From Shiella aurantiaca (GTDB taxonomy: Bacteria > Bacteroidota > Bacteroidia > Cytophagales > Cyclobacteriaceae): 64,000 nucleotides of DNA. The stretch lies in contig JAUHJS010000003.1 of the NCBI GenBank assembly GCA_030412945.1, positions 373,507 through 437,506 of the forward strand, read 5' to 3'. Of the stretch, positions 53,564-63,400 are shown piece after piece. Numbering within the stretch: the stretch's first letter is position 1; every line of letters begins with the position of its first letter. A program made the position numbers and the translations under genes. A model generated the notes under the pieces. It was not told the DNA's origin. It saw only the letters and a program-made list of their open reading frames with translations, and did not search any database.

Positions 53564-55042
53564 TTGCCAACCAAACCCCAAAGAAACGTGAATCCCCAAT
53601 ATTCCATTTCTATAGCCTACGTCTCTGACGATAATCAGGAGATTATCAATAATAATAAAGGCTGGATTTCCAATTTCCAGCGCTTTATGGATATGATGCT
53701 TCATCAAATCTCAGGGGAAAATTTTGCGGTAAACATTGTAAACGAAAAAGAACCTAAGAACGGTCTGCTTCAGAGTAATGCGGTGCTGGTAGTGATTTCT
53801 CCTGATTTTTTTGATAGCAAAGAGTGGAGCGATTTTTTTGATAGCCAACAAGGTAATCACTTGTTGGTGGATAGGCTTTTCAAAGTGGTAAAATCTCCTG
53901 TGGAGCGTTCTAAGCAAAGCCCCGTTTTACAGAACCTATTAGACTACGATTTATTTCATACCGATCCTATTACCGATAATACCACTGAGGTTTCCGTGTT
54001 TTTTGGCCCTGAGGCTGAGAAGGATTTTTGGATGCGCTTGGTAGATTTAGCCTATGATGTTTTCTCTACCGTAGTACGTACTGATATTGCCTCGGGCGAT
54101 GAGACTAAGAAAACCGCCTTTATGGACGATGCGGTGTATTTGGCTGAAACAGGCACCGATTTGGAGATGCACAGAAACCTCATCAAAAGAGAACTCCTCC
54201 GCTATGGTTTTAAAGTATTGCCCGATCACGCTCTGCCCAATATGTCCACTTCATTAGAAGAACGGGTAAAACAAGATTTGATTAAAAGTAAATTGTCTAT
54301 CCATATGATTGGCAATTCGATGGGTGATGTATTGGACGATACCTACGCCTCGGTATTGGATGTTCAAAACCGAATTGCCTCTGAATATATCAATCACGCC
54401 AATGGAAAATTGAAATTCAATCGCCTGATTTGGTTAGCACCTAATTTGACTATCCGTAGTGAGAAACAACGGATTTTTATTGAATCCCTCAAACGCAGTG
54501 CGGAAAACCTCAATGGGGCCGAGATTCTCCAAACGCCTTTGGAGGACTTCAAGAATATCATTCGTAAAAAACTAAGCCATACCACTATGGAACAAAACCA
54601 AAATAGTTCTTTTACCAAGGGTAAAGATGCTTCCAAAAAGTGGGTGTATGTATTGTATGACCAAGAAGACAAAGCCCAAGCGGAAGAAGTGGTAAACTAT
54701 TGTAAATCCAAGGGCTTTGAGGTACTGGTACCAAAATTTGAAGGAGAACTCATGGATATCCGTGGGCATCATATTGAATGCCTGCGTAATTTCGATATCG
54801 CATTGGTGATTAAAGAGAAAGTAAATAGTACTTGGGTAAGAATGAAATTGTTCGATTTGTTAAAATCCCCGGGATTTGGGCGCTCCAAACCGATACTGGG
54901 TAGGGCTTTGCTGCATTATGAACCTGTAGAGCTTGATCAAAGCTTTTTTACCACTTACGACATTCAATTATTTTCTGTGAATAAAGATGTACAGTCAGAT
55001 GTACTGAATGCATTTTTTCAATCGATTAACGCAACAGTGTAA
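53564..55042 (+). CDS. TIR/DUF4062-like cytosolic protein, first gene of the nSTAND1 operon
   Basis: The 492-residue soluble protein appears built of three Rossmann-like modules: residues 13-85 (ISIAYVSDDNQ ... SNAVLVVISPDFFDSKEWSDFF), 190-270 (AVYLAETGTDLEMHRNLIKRELLRYGFKVLPD, DUF4062-like), and 365-480 (WVYVLYDQEDKAQAEEVVNYCKSKGFEVLVPKF, TIR-like). No sure NADase catalytic Glu is identified, so signalling by binding is as likely as catalysis. The start is TTG at 53564, or GTG at 53588 eight codons later. Two bases separate it from the ATPase gene, so they are co-transcribed. Confidence 0.75.
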   Translation: MPTKPQRNVNPQYSISIAYVSDDNQEIINNNKGWISNFQRFMDMMLHQISGENFAVNIVNEKEPKNGLLQSNAVLVVISPDFFDSKEWSDFFDSQQGNHLLVDRLFKVVKSPVERSKQSPVLQNLLDYDLFHTDPITDNTTEVSVFFGPEAEKDFWMRLVDLAYDVFSTVVRTDIASGDETKKTAFMDDAVYLAETGTDLEMHRNLIKRELLRYGFKVLPDHALPNMSTSLEERVKQDLIKSKLSIHMIGNSMGDVLDDTYASVLDVQNRIASEYINHANGKLKFNRLIWLAPNLTIRSEKQRIFIESLKRSAENLNGAEILQTPLEDFKNIIRKKLSHTTMEQNQNSSFTKGKDASKKWVYVLYDQEDKAQAEEVVNYCKSKGFEVLVPKFEGELMDIRGHHIECLRNFDIALVIKEKVNSTWVRMKLFDLLKSPGFGRSKPILGRALLHYEPVELDQSFFTTYDIQLFSVNKDVQSDVLNAFFQSINATV

Positions 55043-55044
55043 GC

Positions 55045-58000
55045 ATGGCAACATCTACTAAAAACACCAATAAGACTAAGCAGACCATTCTGCAGAATCC
55101 CTTTCCGGGTTTGCGTCCTTTTAGCATTGATGAGAGCCATTTGTTCTTTGGCCGTGAGGGGCAAAGCGATGAGGTGCTGCTAAAACTGGCGCGCAACCGT
55201 TTTGTAGGCGTTATAGGGCCTTCCGGTAGCGGGAAATCATCCTTTATTTATTGTGGTATTCTTCCAATTCTGTATGGGGGCTTTTTGGCACATAAAGGAG
55301 CGGATTGGAACGTAATAGTGATGCGCCCGGGTGGTGGCCCTATCGAAAACCTAGCGGATGCGATTTTGCGGGATGACCCCAACTTTATCGTTTCCGATCA
55401 GGAGGAAAAGACCATCCGCAAGACCATTACTTCTACTTTGCTGCGCAGTAGCTCTCTGGGTTTGGTAGAAGCATTGAGCCAGAATAAGCGTACCAAAGGA
55501 AAAAATTATCTATTGTTGGTCGATCAGTTTGAAGAGCTATTCCGCTTTCAAAAGGCCGATTTGAACAATAGTCAAAGTGTGAACGAAGCCTTGGCTTTCG
55601 TGAATTTGCTGACCGAAACGGTTCGTCAGGAAGAGGCACCTATTTATGTGGCCATTACCATGCGCTCCGATTTTATCGGAGATTGTGCCCAATTCCCTGA
55701 TTTGACCAGTCTTATTAACGATAGTCACTACCTGATTCCGCAAATGACGCGCGAGCAGAAGCGCTCCGCGGTGGTGGGACCGGTAGCGGTTGGTGATGGT
55801 ATTATTGCCCCCCGATTGGTACAGCAGCTATTAAATGATTTGGGCGATAAGTCTGATCAATTACCGATTCTTCAGCACGCGCTCATGCGTACATGGGATT
55901 TCTGGGCCAAAACCCGGGAAGGAGATGAACCCATGGACATCATGCATTATGAGGCCATTGGTAGCATGTCAGAAGCACTTTCGCAGCATGCCAATGAGGC
56001 CTATGATGAGTTGAATGAAGAGCAAAAGCGAGTTTGCGAAAGTATATTTAAATCACTCACGCTCAAGCGTGGCGATTCGGACGGTATTCGTAGGCCTACA
56101 CGCGTTAGCGAACTGGCCGCCATTGCCAATACTTCTATTGAAGAAGTAATTACCATCGTAGAGAAATTCCGTGAGCCAGGGCGTTCTTTGTTAACGCCTC
56201 CGCCTAATATTGCTTTGCAGGCCAATTCAGTGATTGATATTTCGCACGAATCCTTAATGCGTATTTGGGTACGCCTGAAAGGCTGGGTGGAAGATGAGGC
56301 GGAAGCCGTGAGTATGTATATGCGCTTGGCGGAAGCGGGCAGCATGTACCAAATCGGAAAGGCTGGCTTATGGAGGCCACCCGATTTGACACTAGCGCTT
56401 AACTGGCAACAAAAACAAAAACCAACCCTTGTGTGGGGCCAACGCTATGACTTGGCCTACGAGCGCACCATGGTGTTTTTGGAGTATAGTAAGCAGGAAT
56501 TTGAAACGGAGCAGAGAGCCAAAGAGCTTGAGCAAAAACGTGCTATACGCAGAGCCAGGGTTACTAATCTTGTTCTGGGTACAGCAGCTGTTATTTGTTT
56601 GGTTATGCTCCTCTTTGCTTTCATGCAAATGACCAATGCCAAAACACAAGCGGAAATTGCCGAGAAAGCAAGTTTGGAAGCGCGTCAGAATGCCGAGAAA
56701 GCAGAGCAGCAGCGTAAACAGGCTGATATTGAACGAGATAATGCCAAAGAACAAGAAGAGAGAGCGCTAGTGGCGCAACAGCAAGCTTTACAAAGTGAGC
56801 AAGCGGCCAAGGAACAAGCGGAACGTGCCCGTAGGAGTGCTGCAGAAGCCGAACTTCAGCGATTGGCCGCGGAAAAGCAAAAGCTCATAGCCGAGGGAGC
56901 TACTCAAGAAGCTTTGGCAGCAAATGAATATGCTCAAGAACAAGCTCGCATTGCTCAAGAAAATGAAGAGCGCGCCAATAATTTGCGTATGCTATCTATC
57001 TCTCAATCTATTGCCGTAAAATCGCAACAAATGCGGGATAATGATAATCTTAAAGCATTATTGGCCAGTCAAGCCTATGAGTTCAATAAAGAATTCAAAG
57101 GAAACGTCTTTAATAATGATGTATATAATGCCTTGTATGCTGCCTTGAAGAATTTCCGAGGCGATAGTCTGCACCGAATGTATGGACATCAGGCACCAGT
57201 ACAATCTATGGCGATGCATCCGAAAGGTGAATTCATGTATTCGGCTGGTGCTGATGGAATGATTATCAAATATTCTACCCGCACAAACGCCTTGGTGGAG
57301 ATTATTGCACAAAACGAGTGGGTAAACAAAGTATTAAAAGTCTCTGCTGATGGCAAATGGCTTCTATGCGTAGCGGAAAATAAAAACCTTCAGTTGTATG
57401 ATTTAACCAATACCAAATCAAAACCACGCCTAATAATAGGGGCCACAGCTGAAATTATCGATGCCGATTTTCTTCCTTTTGGCAACCAGTTTATGGGTAT
57501 TAGCTCTGATAATAAGGTATTTCATTTTGACGGCTCCGAAATCAAAGCAATAAGCATCCTGAAATCAACTCCTCGAAGTATTGTAATCAATGAGGCCGAC
57601 AATATGGTGGCTGTAGGGCTTGAGAATGGAAAGATTATGGGCTATTCCTTGAAAGCACTCAATCAAGCGCCTACGGAGGTGCATGAAGACAATGCTGGGG
57701 TTTCCAAATTGCGCTTCAGTCCGAATGGGCGCTTACTGGCCATAGGGAATAAGCGTGGCGACATTAAAGTGTGGAATAACGTAACCAAGGATATCGTGAT
57801 GACACTTACAGGCCATACCGCCCGAATTAGCGACTTCGCGTTTTCTAATGACAACAAGATTTTGGTGAGTGCCAGTTATGATGGTTCGGCCCGAATCTGG
57901 AACCTAACCCAAGCTGATGAACAACCTATTGTACTGCGCGATCACCCCTCATGGGTGTTTACGGTGGGTATAAGCAATACATCTGATTTCATTTACACGT

Positions 58001-58179
58001 CAACTCAAGCCATAGGTCAGAATAAAGCAATTCTTCGCTATTGGCCTTTGTCCTCTGAGCTATTAGAGCAAGAGTTGTGTCATTTTATTAGTAAAAATAT
58101 GACGCAAACTGAGTGGGATCAGTACATCGGTACGGATATAGAATATAGGGTTACTTGTGAGCATATTAATAAGAAATAA
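55045..58179 (+). CDS. nSTAND1 ATPase with transmembrane helix, coiled coil and WD40 propeller
   Basis: The 1,044-residue protein opens with NPFPGLRPFSIDESHLFFGREGQ, the nSTAND1 entry motif, Walker A GPSGSGKSS (58-66) and Walker B LLLVDQFEE (157-165). A basic stretch (QKRAIRRARV) precedes a membrane helix at about 505-528, then a long Ala/Glu/Gln coiled coil to about 650. WD40 repeats run from about 705 (GHQAPVQSMAMHPKGEFMYSAGADG, GHTARISDFAFSNDNKILVSASYDGSARIW). By the positive-inside rule the ATPase is cytosolic, and coiled coil and propeller are periplasmic. STAND ATPases switch on by oligomerising after signal sensing. Related proteins occur in defence and in signalling. Confidence 0.9.
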   Translation: MATSTKNTNKTKQTILQNPFPGLRPFSIDESHLFFGREGQSDEVLLKLARNRFVGVIGPSGSGKSSFIYCGILPILYGGFLAHKGADWNVIVMRPGGGPIENLADAILRDDPNFIVSDQEEKTIRKTITSTLLRSSSLGLVEALSQNKRTKGKNYLLLVDQFEELFRFQKADLNNSQSVNEALAFVNLLTETVRQEEAPIYVAITMRSDFIGDCAQFPDLTSLINDSHYLIPQMTREQKRSAVVGPVAVGDGIIAPRLVQQLLNDLGDKSDQLPILQHALMRTWDFWAKTREGDEPMDIMHYEAIGSMSEALSQHANEAYDELNEEQKRVCESIFKSLTLKRGDSDGIRRPTRVSELAAIANTSIEEVITIVEKFREPGRSLLTPPPNIALQANSVIDISHESLMRIWVRLKGWVEDEAEAVSMYMRLAEAGSMYQIGKAGLWRPPDLTLALNWQQKQKPTLVWGQRYDLAYERTMVFLEYSKQEFETEQRAKELEQKRAIRRARVTNLVLGTAAVICLVMLLFAFMQMTNAKTQAEIAEKASLEARQNAEKAEQQRKQADIERDNAKEQEERALVAQQQALQSEQAAKEQAERARRSAAEAELQRLAAEKQKLIAEGATQEALAANEYAQEQARIAQENEERANNLRMLSISQSIAVKSQQMRDNDNLKALLASQAYEFNKEFKGNVFNNDVYNALYAALKNFRGDSLHRMYGHQAPVQSMAMHPKGEFMYSAGADGMIIKYSTRTNALVEIIAQNEWVNKVLKVSADGKWLLCVAENKNLQLYDLTNTKSKPRLIIGATAEIIDADFLPFGNQFMGISSDNKVFHFDGSEIKAISILKSTPRSIVINEADNMVAVGLENGKIMGYSLKALNQAPTEVHEDNAGVSKLRFSPNGRLLAIGNKRGDIKVWNNVTKDIVMTLTGHTARISDFAFSNDNKILVSASYDGSARIWNLTQADEQPIVLRDHPSWVFTVGISNTSDFIYTSTQAIGQNKAILRYWPLSSELLEQELCHFISKNMTQTEWDQYIGTDIEYRVTCEHINKK

Positions 58180-58182
58180 GGG

Positions 58183-59241
58183 ATGAAGCGTAGGATATTA
58201 ATGAGATACATAAGCCTAGCCCTCTTTTTGGTATGGATTAGTAACTGGGCTATGGCGCAATCGAACTGTTCGCAGCAGCTTTCAGATGCAGTCAGATTGT
58301 ATGAAAGTGGACGCTTACAAGAAATACCCGATAAGGTTTCTCCTTGTTTGCGCGGGGGAGGCTTATCCAAAGAAGAATTGGCGCAGGCCTACCGCTTGCT
58401 TACTTTGGTCTATTTGTATGAAGATGATCGGCCTAAAGCAGAAGAAGCTTATATAAGCTTGCTTGGGGTGAACAAAGAATACCAACCCAATGAAGAATTT
58501 GACCCTAGGCGACTGGTCAACCTTGCCAAAAGCTTTCGGACCCGTCCCATTTTGTCGGGAGGATTCAAAGTAGGTTCCTCTGTAACCATGGTGAATACCA
58601 TTAATTACCGGAGTATGGACAATGACCTGACCAATACCGAAAATTGGTTTTTGACACCGGGAGTAAATGCGGCTTTTGCTGTGTATGTACCTTTGTTGAA
58701 AAATTTGGAAATAGGAGGTGAGATACAGTATTCGGGAAATAGAATTCAATCTACCACTAGCCAATTGTGGTCTTTTGCGGAGGTAAATTACAGTGAGAAC
58801 TTAAATTACGCCAACATTCCGGTGCATGTAGACTACGGTTTTACATTGGGTCGATACAGCCCCTATGCCTATGCAGGGTATTCGTATGGAATTTTATTGA
58901 ACAGTAGCATTTCGGCAGAACGCCTTAACGGACAGGAAAGTAGTGTTACCGGATCGTCTTTCTCCGGAAATACTCTTAGAAGACGCGGTAACCAATCGTT
59001 ACTGGGAGGGATAGGTGTTAAATACAAAACCCCTTGGCTAGGAATCTTTATGCTGGAAGCGCGCTATATGCACGGTTTAAACAATATTACTGAATCGGCC
59101 AATGTGTATAATGATGCCGATGCCAGTTCCAACGAAATACGCTACCGATATGGCTATGTGCCTTCTGACATCAGTATCAATAGCCTTTCATTTACCGTGG
59201 GGCTCTTATATCCTATTTATAAACCTAAAAAAGTGAACTGA
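58183..59241 (+). CDS. Outer membrane protein: TPR-like periplasmic part plus beta-barrel
   Basis: The 352-residue protein has a signal peptide (to about MAQ, residue 26). A short helical-repeat region follows at 27-110 (LSDAVRLYESGRLQEIP, EELAQAYRLLTLVYLYEDDRPKAEEAYISLL), TPR-like. Residues 115-352 have alternating strands with Gly/aromatic ends (GGFKVGSSVTMVN, YAGYSYGILLN, LGGIGVKYKTPWLGIFMLEARYMHG), as in PorT-type barrels. It starts three bases after the ATPase stop and overlaps the next ATG (TGATG). The helical part could reach the WD40 propeller from the upstream gene; that contact is inferred. An internal ATG at 58201 is an alternative start. Confidence 0.82.
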   Translation: MKRRILMRYISLALFLVWISNWAMAQSNCSQQLSDAVRLYESGRLQEIPDKVSPCLRGGGLSKEELAQAYRLLTLVYLYEDDRPKAEEAYISLLGVNKEYQPNEEFDPRRLVNLAKSFRTRPILSGGFKVGSSVTMVNTINYRSMDNDLTNTENWFLTPGVNAAFAVYVPLLKNLEIGGEIQYSGNRIQSTTSQLWSFAEVNYSENLNYANIPVHVDYGFTLGRYSPYAYAGYSYGILLNSSISAERLNGQESSVTGSSFSGNTLRRRGNQSLLGGIGVKYKTPWLGIFMLEARYMHGLNNITESANVYNDADASSNEIRYRYGYVPSDISINSLSFTVGLLYPIYKPKKVN

Positions 59242-60413
59242 TGAAGAAGCTAATAGGATATATTTTAGGAGGTTTTTTTTTCATATCCTGCACTACTACC
59301 GAAGTGGTAAATCCTGCCGAGTATGAAACCTTTTCTCGCTTATATGGCAATATCAATAACCAGTATGGTGTAAGGGTATTGGAAGCTGAGGATGGTGGAT
59401 TTTATATTTTAGGATATGGGTCTTTTATCAATGAAGACATACCCAGTCAAGATATTTTGTTGATTAAAACCAACAAAACGGGCGTGGTTACCGAGCAGTG
59501 GAACTATGACTTCGGAGGTCAGGAAGAAGCGCGTTTTTTTGATTGGAATCAAGCGCAAGATGGTTTTGTGATTGTGGGAATGAATGAACCAGGAAAACTA
59601 ATTGTATTTGAAGTGGATACAAATGGTGAAAAGAGAGCGGAGTTTACTGATATCTCAAGCGATGGTCATGAACCTAACCATGTACACACTAGCAGTAGCG
59701 GTTATTTTATAACAGGCTCATTAAATTCAAATGTATTTGTCTATCAGTTGAATGCCAACCTGGAATTGGTCCAAGATTTTGAGTTTGGTTCCGTTTCTCC
59801 CTTGCCTAATATAGTTAGAAGCGGTATTCGCACTTTTGAGCTGAATGGCACCTTGGTGTCCGTATTTCAAGTGTCGACTTCAAACGTATCCTCTATTTCC
59901 TTTAATATTCCTAATCTTTCTACCGGTCTATTTGATTTTCAAATGGAATTGTCCAGTGACTTGGAGCCTACGGTAAGCTGTGGAACAAGTCAAAATCAGG
60001 GCTTGTATCTGGGAGGACATACACAAGATGATATATACTTGGCTAATACACGACCATTGCAGCGCACCCTTCAAGCGGAATACCAACTTTCTACCACTTC
60101 TATTGAACGTATAAAAAGTATTACTCTTAGTGCCGATGGCTCAAGTTTATATGTAACAGGAAGACGAAGAAACGGCAATGATCAAACTATTCTATTGATC
60201 AAACTCAATGCAAGTAGTGGTGCGATTATTTGGGAAAAGGAATTTGGAGGTGTACAGGAAGTGCTTGCTAACGAGGTTGAGACGAAAGAAGTAGGGGTAG
60301 ATGTAATTGCTACTCAAGATGGAGGCGTGGCTCTATTGAGCAATACGCTTTTTGAAAGAAATACCATGATTGGCCTAGTGAAGCTAGACGCCAACGGAGA
60401 ATTTAAGAATTAA
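59241..60413 (+). CDS. Lipoprotein with repeated beta-propeller-like strands
   Basis: The 390-residue protein has a lipoprotein signal (MKKLIGYILGGFFFISC), so Cys17 should be lipidated. The body contains repeats of the form 'xDGGFYILGYG', 'QDGFVIVGMNE', 'SSGYFITGSLN' and 'LYVTGRRRNGNDQTILLIKLNASSGAIIWEKEFGG', typical of propeller proteins. Function unknown. It overlaps the barrel gene by one base and is followed 15 bases later by the giant gene, placing it firmly in the operon. Confidence 0.75.
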   Translation: MKKLIGYILGGFFFISCTTTEVVNPAEYETFSRLYGNINNQYGVRVLEAEDGGFYILGYGSFINEDIPSQDILLIKTNKTGVVTEQWNYDFGGQEEARFFDWNQAQDGFVIVGMNEPGKLIVFEVDTNGEKRAEFTDISSDGHEPNHVHTSSSGYFITGSLNSNVFVYQLNANLELVQDFEFGSVSPLPNIVRSGIRTFELNGTLVSVFQVSTSNVSSISFNIPNLSTGLFDFQMELSSDLEPTVSCGTSQNQGLYLGGHTQDDIYLANTRPLQRTLQAEYQLSTTSIERIKSITLSADGSSLYVTGRRRNGNDQTILLIKLNASSGAIIWEKEFGGVQEVLANEVETKEVGVDVIATQDGGVALLSNTLFERNTMIGLVKLDANGEFKN

Positions 60414-60428
60414 TTAACAGATACGAAT

Positions 60429-63400
60429 ATGTGTCGAAAAATACTATTGGTTGGTTTATTGGGATTGATTTCATGGGCCTCTTGGGCGCAAACGGTACCC
60501 ACTGTTACAGGGAGCACTCAATCGACTGATGAAGATGTGGATTTGGTGATCACAGAAGCCATGCTAGGTTATACCGATGATGAAATACTTGGCTCAATTA
60601 CTATTTCAGGTACCACAGGTTCAGGAACCTTGAGTTTAGCCGGAACGGTTACGAAAGCTCAATTAGACGCGGGAGACTTGTTTTACTCTCCGCCAGCCGA
60701 TGCCAACGGAAGCGATTTGTTTACCATTACTTTTACCGCTACTGATACAGAAGGAACACCTCAAACCAGTTTAGAGGCCGATATTGTTATTACGGTAAAT
60801 GCGGTAAATGATGTTCCTAGTTTTACCAAAGGAGCGGATGAAACCGTGGATGAAGATGCTGGTGCACAGACCGTTGCTGGCTGGGCTACTGCGATAAGTG
60901 AAGGAGGTGGTACAGATGAAAATGGTCAAGTGCTCACCTTCAATATTAGCAATGATAACAATTCCCTTTTCAGCGTACAGCCTACGGTAGATGAAGCCAC
61001 GGGCGAGCTTACTTATACACCTGCCGCCAATGCGAATGGTTCAGCCACGGTGACTATCAGTCTGAGCGATGATGGAGGGGGTACGGATGATACTTCTGCT
61101 GAACAGACGTTCACCATTACGGTAAATGCGGTAAATGATGTTCCTAGTTTTACCAAAGGTGCGGATGAAACCGTGGATGAAGATGCAGGAGCACAAACGG
61201 TTTCCAACTGGGCTACTGCGATAAGTGCAGGAGGCGGAAGCGATGAAAACGGTCAAGTGCTTACTTTCAATATTAGCAATGATAACAATTCCCTTTTCAG
61301 CGCGCAACCTTCGATAGACGAAGCCACGGGTGATCTTACTTATACGCCCGCAGCCAATGCCAATGGTTCGGCCACGGTAACCATCAGTCTTAGTGATGAT
61401 GGAGGGGGTACTGATGATACTTCTGCTGACCAAACTTTCACTATTACGGTAAATTCGGTAAATGATATTCCTAGTTTTACAAAAGGAGCGGATGAAACGG
61501 TAGATGAAGATGCAGGAGCACAAACGGTTTCCAACTGGGCTACTGCGATAAGCGCAGGAGGCGGAGCAGATGAAAACGGCCAAACACTCACCTTCAATAT
61601 CAGTAACGATAACAATTCCCTTTTCAGCGCGCAGCCTTCGGTAGACGAAGCCACGGGCGATCTTACCTATACTCCCGCAGCCAATGCCAATGGTTCCGCC
61701 ACCGTCACCATCAGTTTGAGCGATGATGGAGGGGGTACGGATGATACTTCTGCTGACCAGACGTTCACCATTACGGTAAATGCGGTAAATGATGTTCCTA
61801 GTTTTACCAAGGGAGCGGATGAAACGGTAGATGAAGATGCAGGAGCACAGACCGTTGCTGGTTGGGCTACTGCGATAAGTGCAGGAGGCGGAGCAGATGA
61901 AAATGGCCAAACACTCACCTTCAATATCAGTAACGATAACAATTCCCTTTTCAGCGTACAGCCTACGGTAGATGTAGCTACGGGTGATCTTACTTATACT
62001 CCCGCAGCCAATGCCAATGGTTCCGCCACGGTCACCATCAGTTTGAGCGATGATGGAGGGGGGGCGGATGATACTTCTGCTGACCAGACTTTCACCATTA
62101 CAGTAAATGCGGTAAATGATGCTCCTGTGGCCTCTAATGTGAGTTTTTCAGGTACTTTGTCGAGTGGTTCAACGCTGACAGGAAGCTATGATTATTTTGA
62201 TGTGGAAGGAAATGCAGAAGGTACCAGTACTTTCCGGTGGTTGCGTGCCGATTCAGATGGAGGTGCTTTAGTAGCCATAGGCGGAGCAACCAGTTCCACT
62301 TATCAATTGCAAACCAATGATGAAGGTAAATACATTGTGTTTGAGGTTACTCCCGTACAAACCTCTGGTTCATTAGCGGGTACTCCTGTACAAAGTAGCT
62401 ATCAAGGGGATATTGCCGATGGTATTGCACCGACTGTTACTACTTTTTCCCCCACAGTAGCAGCAACAAGCGTTAGTGAAACCACAGATATTGTGCTCAC
62501 CTTCTCTGAGAATATCTTTTTAGAAACAGGTACTATTACCATTTATGATGCGACTAACCTTGTCAATAATGAGACCTTTTCCATTCCATCACCATATGTT
62601 TCTGTGACGGGGAATCAATTAACCATAAATAAACAACTTCAAATTGGAGAGGATGCAAATATACGAGTGCTTATTCCCAATAGCCTGATTCGTGATGCAT
62701 CCAATAACTATTTTGCCGGATTGGCAGGAACTACTTATAATTTTACCGCTGGAGGGGATAATACAGACCCAGCAATACTTTCATTAAGCCCTGCCGATGG
62801 GGCAACAGAGGTGGGGATAAATTCTGTTTTTGTTGTGGAGTTTGACGAACCCGTAACGGCACGAAATGTAAGCAATGGAGTTAAGCTTTATCGTTCGCCT
62901 AGCACACTGATTGAAGAGTTCAGTCCAACTGATGGAAAAGTTACCGTAAATGGTAGGACAGTTACTATTGATTTTGATGCCACCTTGCTTGGGAACAGTA
63001 CTAATTATCATATTTTTTTCTCTGACCAATCATTTAGGGATGAGCAGGATAATAGGACGGACATTTATGACAATGCCACTTTTTGGAATTTCACGACAGT
63101 TAGTGATGGTAATCCTCCTGTTTTAAATGCGGCAGCTAGCACACCAGCAGACGGTGCTACGGTAGCAGCCCCTAGCAGTATTGTGTTGAATTTCACTGAA
63201 ACAGGCACCGTTTCAAAAGGTGAGGCCGGGAAGATGATTTACTTATATGCGTTAAATCCATTGGGTGGAGATTATGTATATCAAAGCTTTGATGTAAGCT
63301 CAGCTAGTGTGGTGGTTTCTTCACCCAATGTTACACTGAATTTGAGTAGTCCGCTTAGTGGGGATATTGATTATTATGTACAAATGGATGCGGGGGCCTT

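Noticed and set aside
53564..58179. TIR-like plus nSTAND pair considered as a straightforward antiphage system
   Set aside because: A defence role is possible, but the operon continues with envelope genes and no nuclease or clear toxic effector is seen, so I do not assign it as defence.
58183..59241. Barrel gene considered as PorP/SprF, the usual partner of SprB-like adhesins
   Set aside because: It lacks the typical PorP/SprF N-terminal segment and has a TPR-like part and PorT-type barrel instead.
61041..61910. Long minus-strand frame (289 codons) opposite the giant gene
   Set aside because: It is antisense to the 327-bp repeats and repeats with the same period; composition (Ser/Arg/Ile/Tyr runs) is not protein-like and the plus strand encodes a good secreted protein.
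60816..62123. Regular repeats considered as a CRISPR array
   Set aside because: The unit is 327 bases with no short repeat/spacer structure and is in frame in a coding sequence; there are no cas genes.
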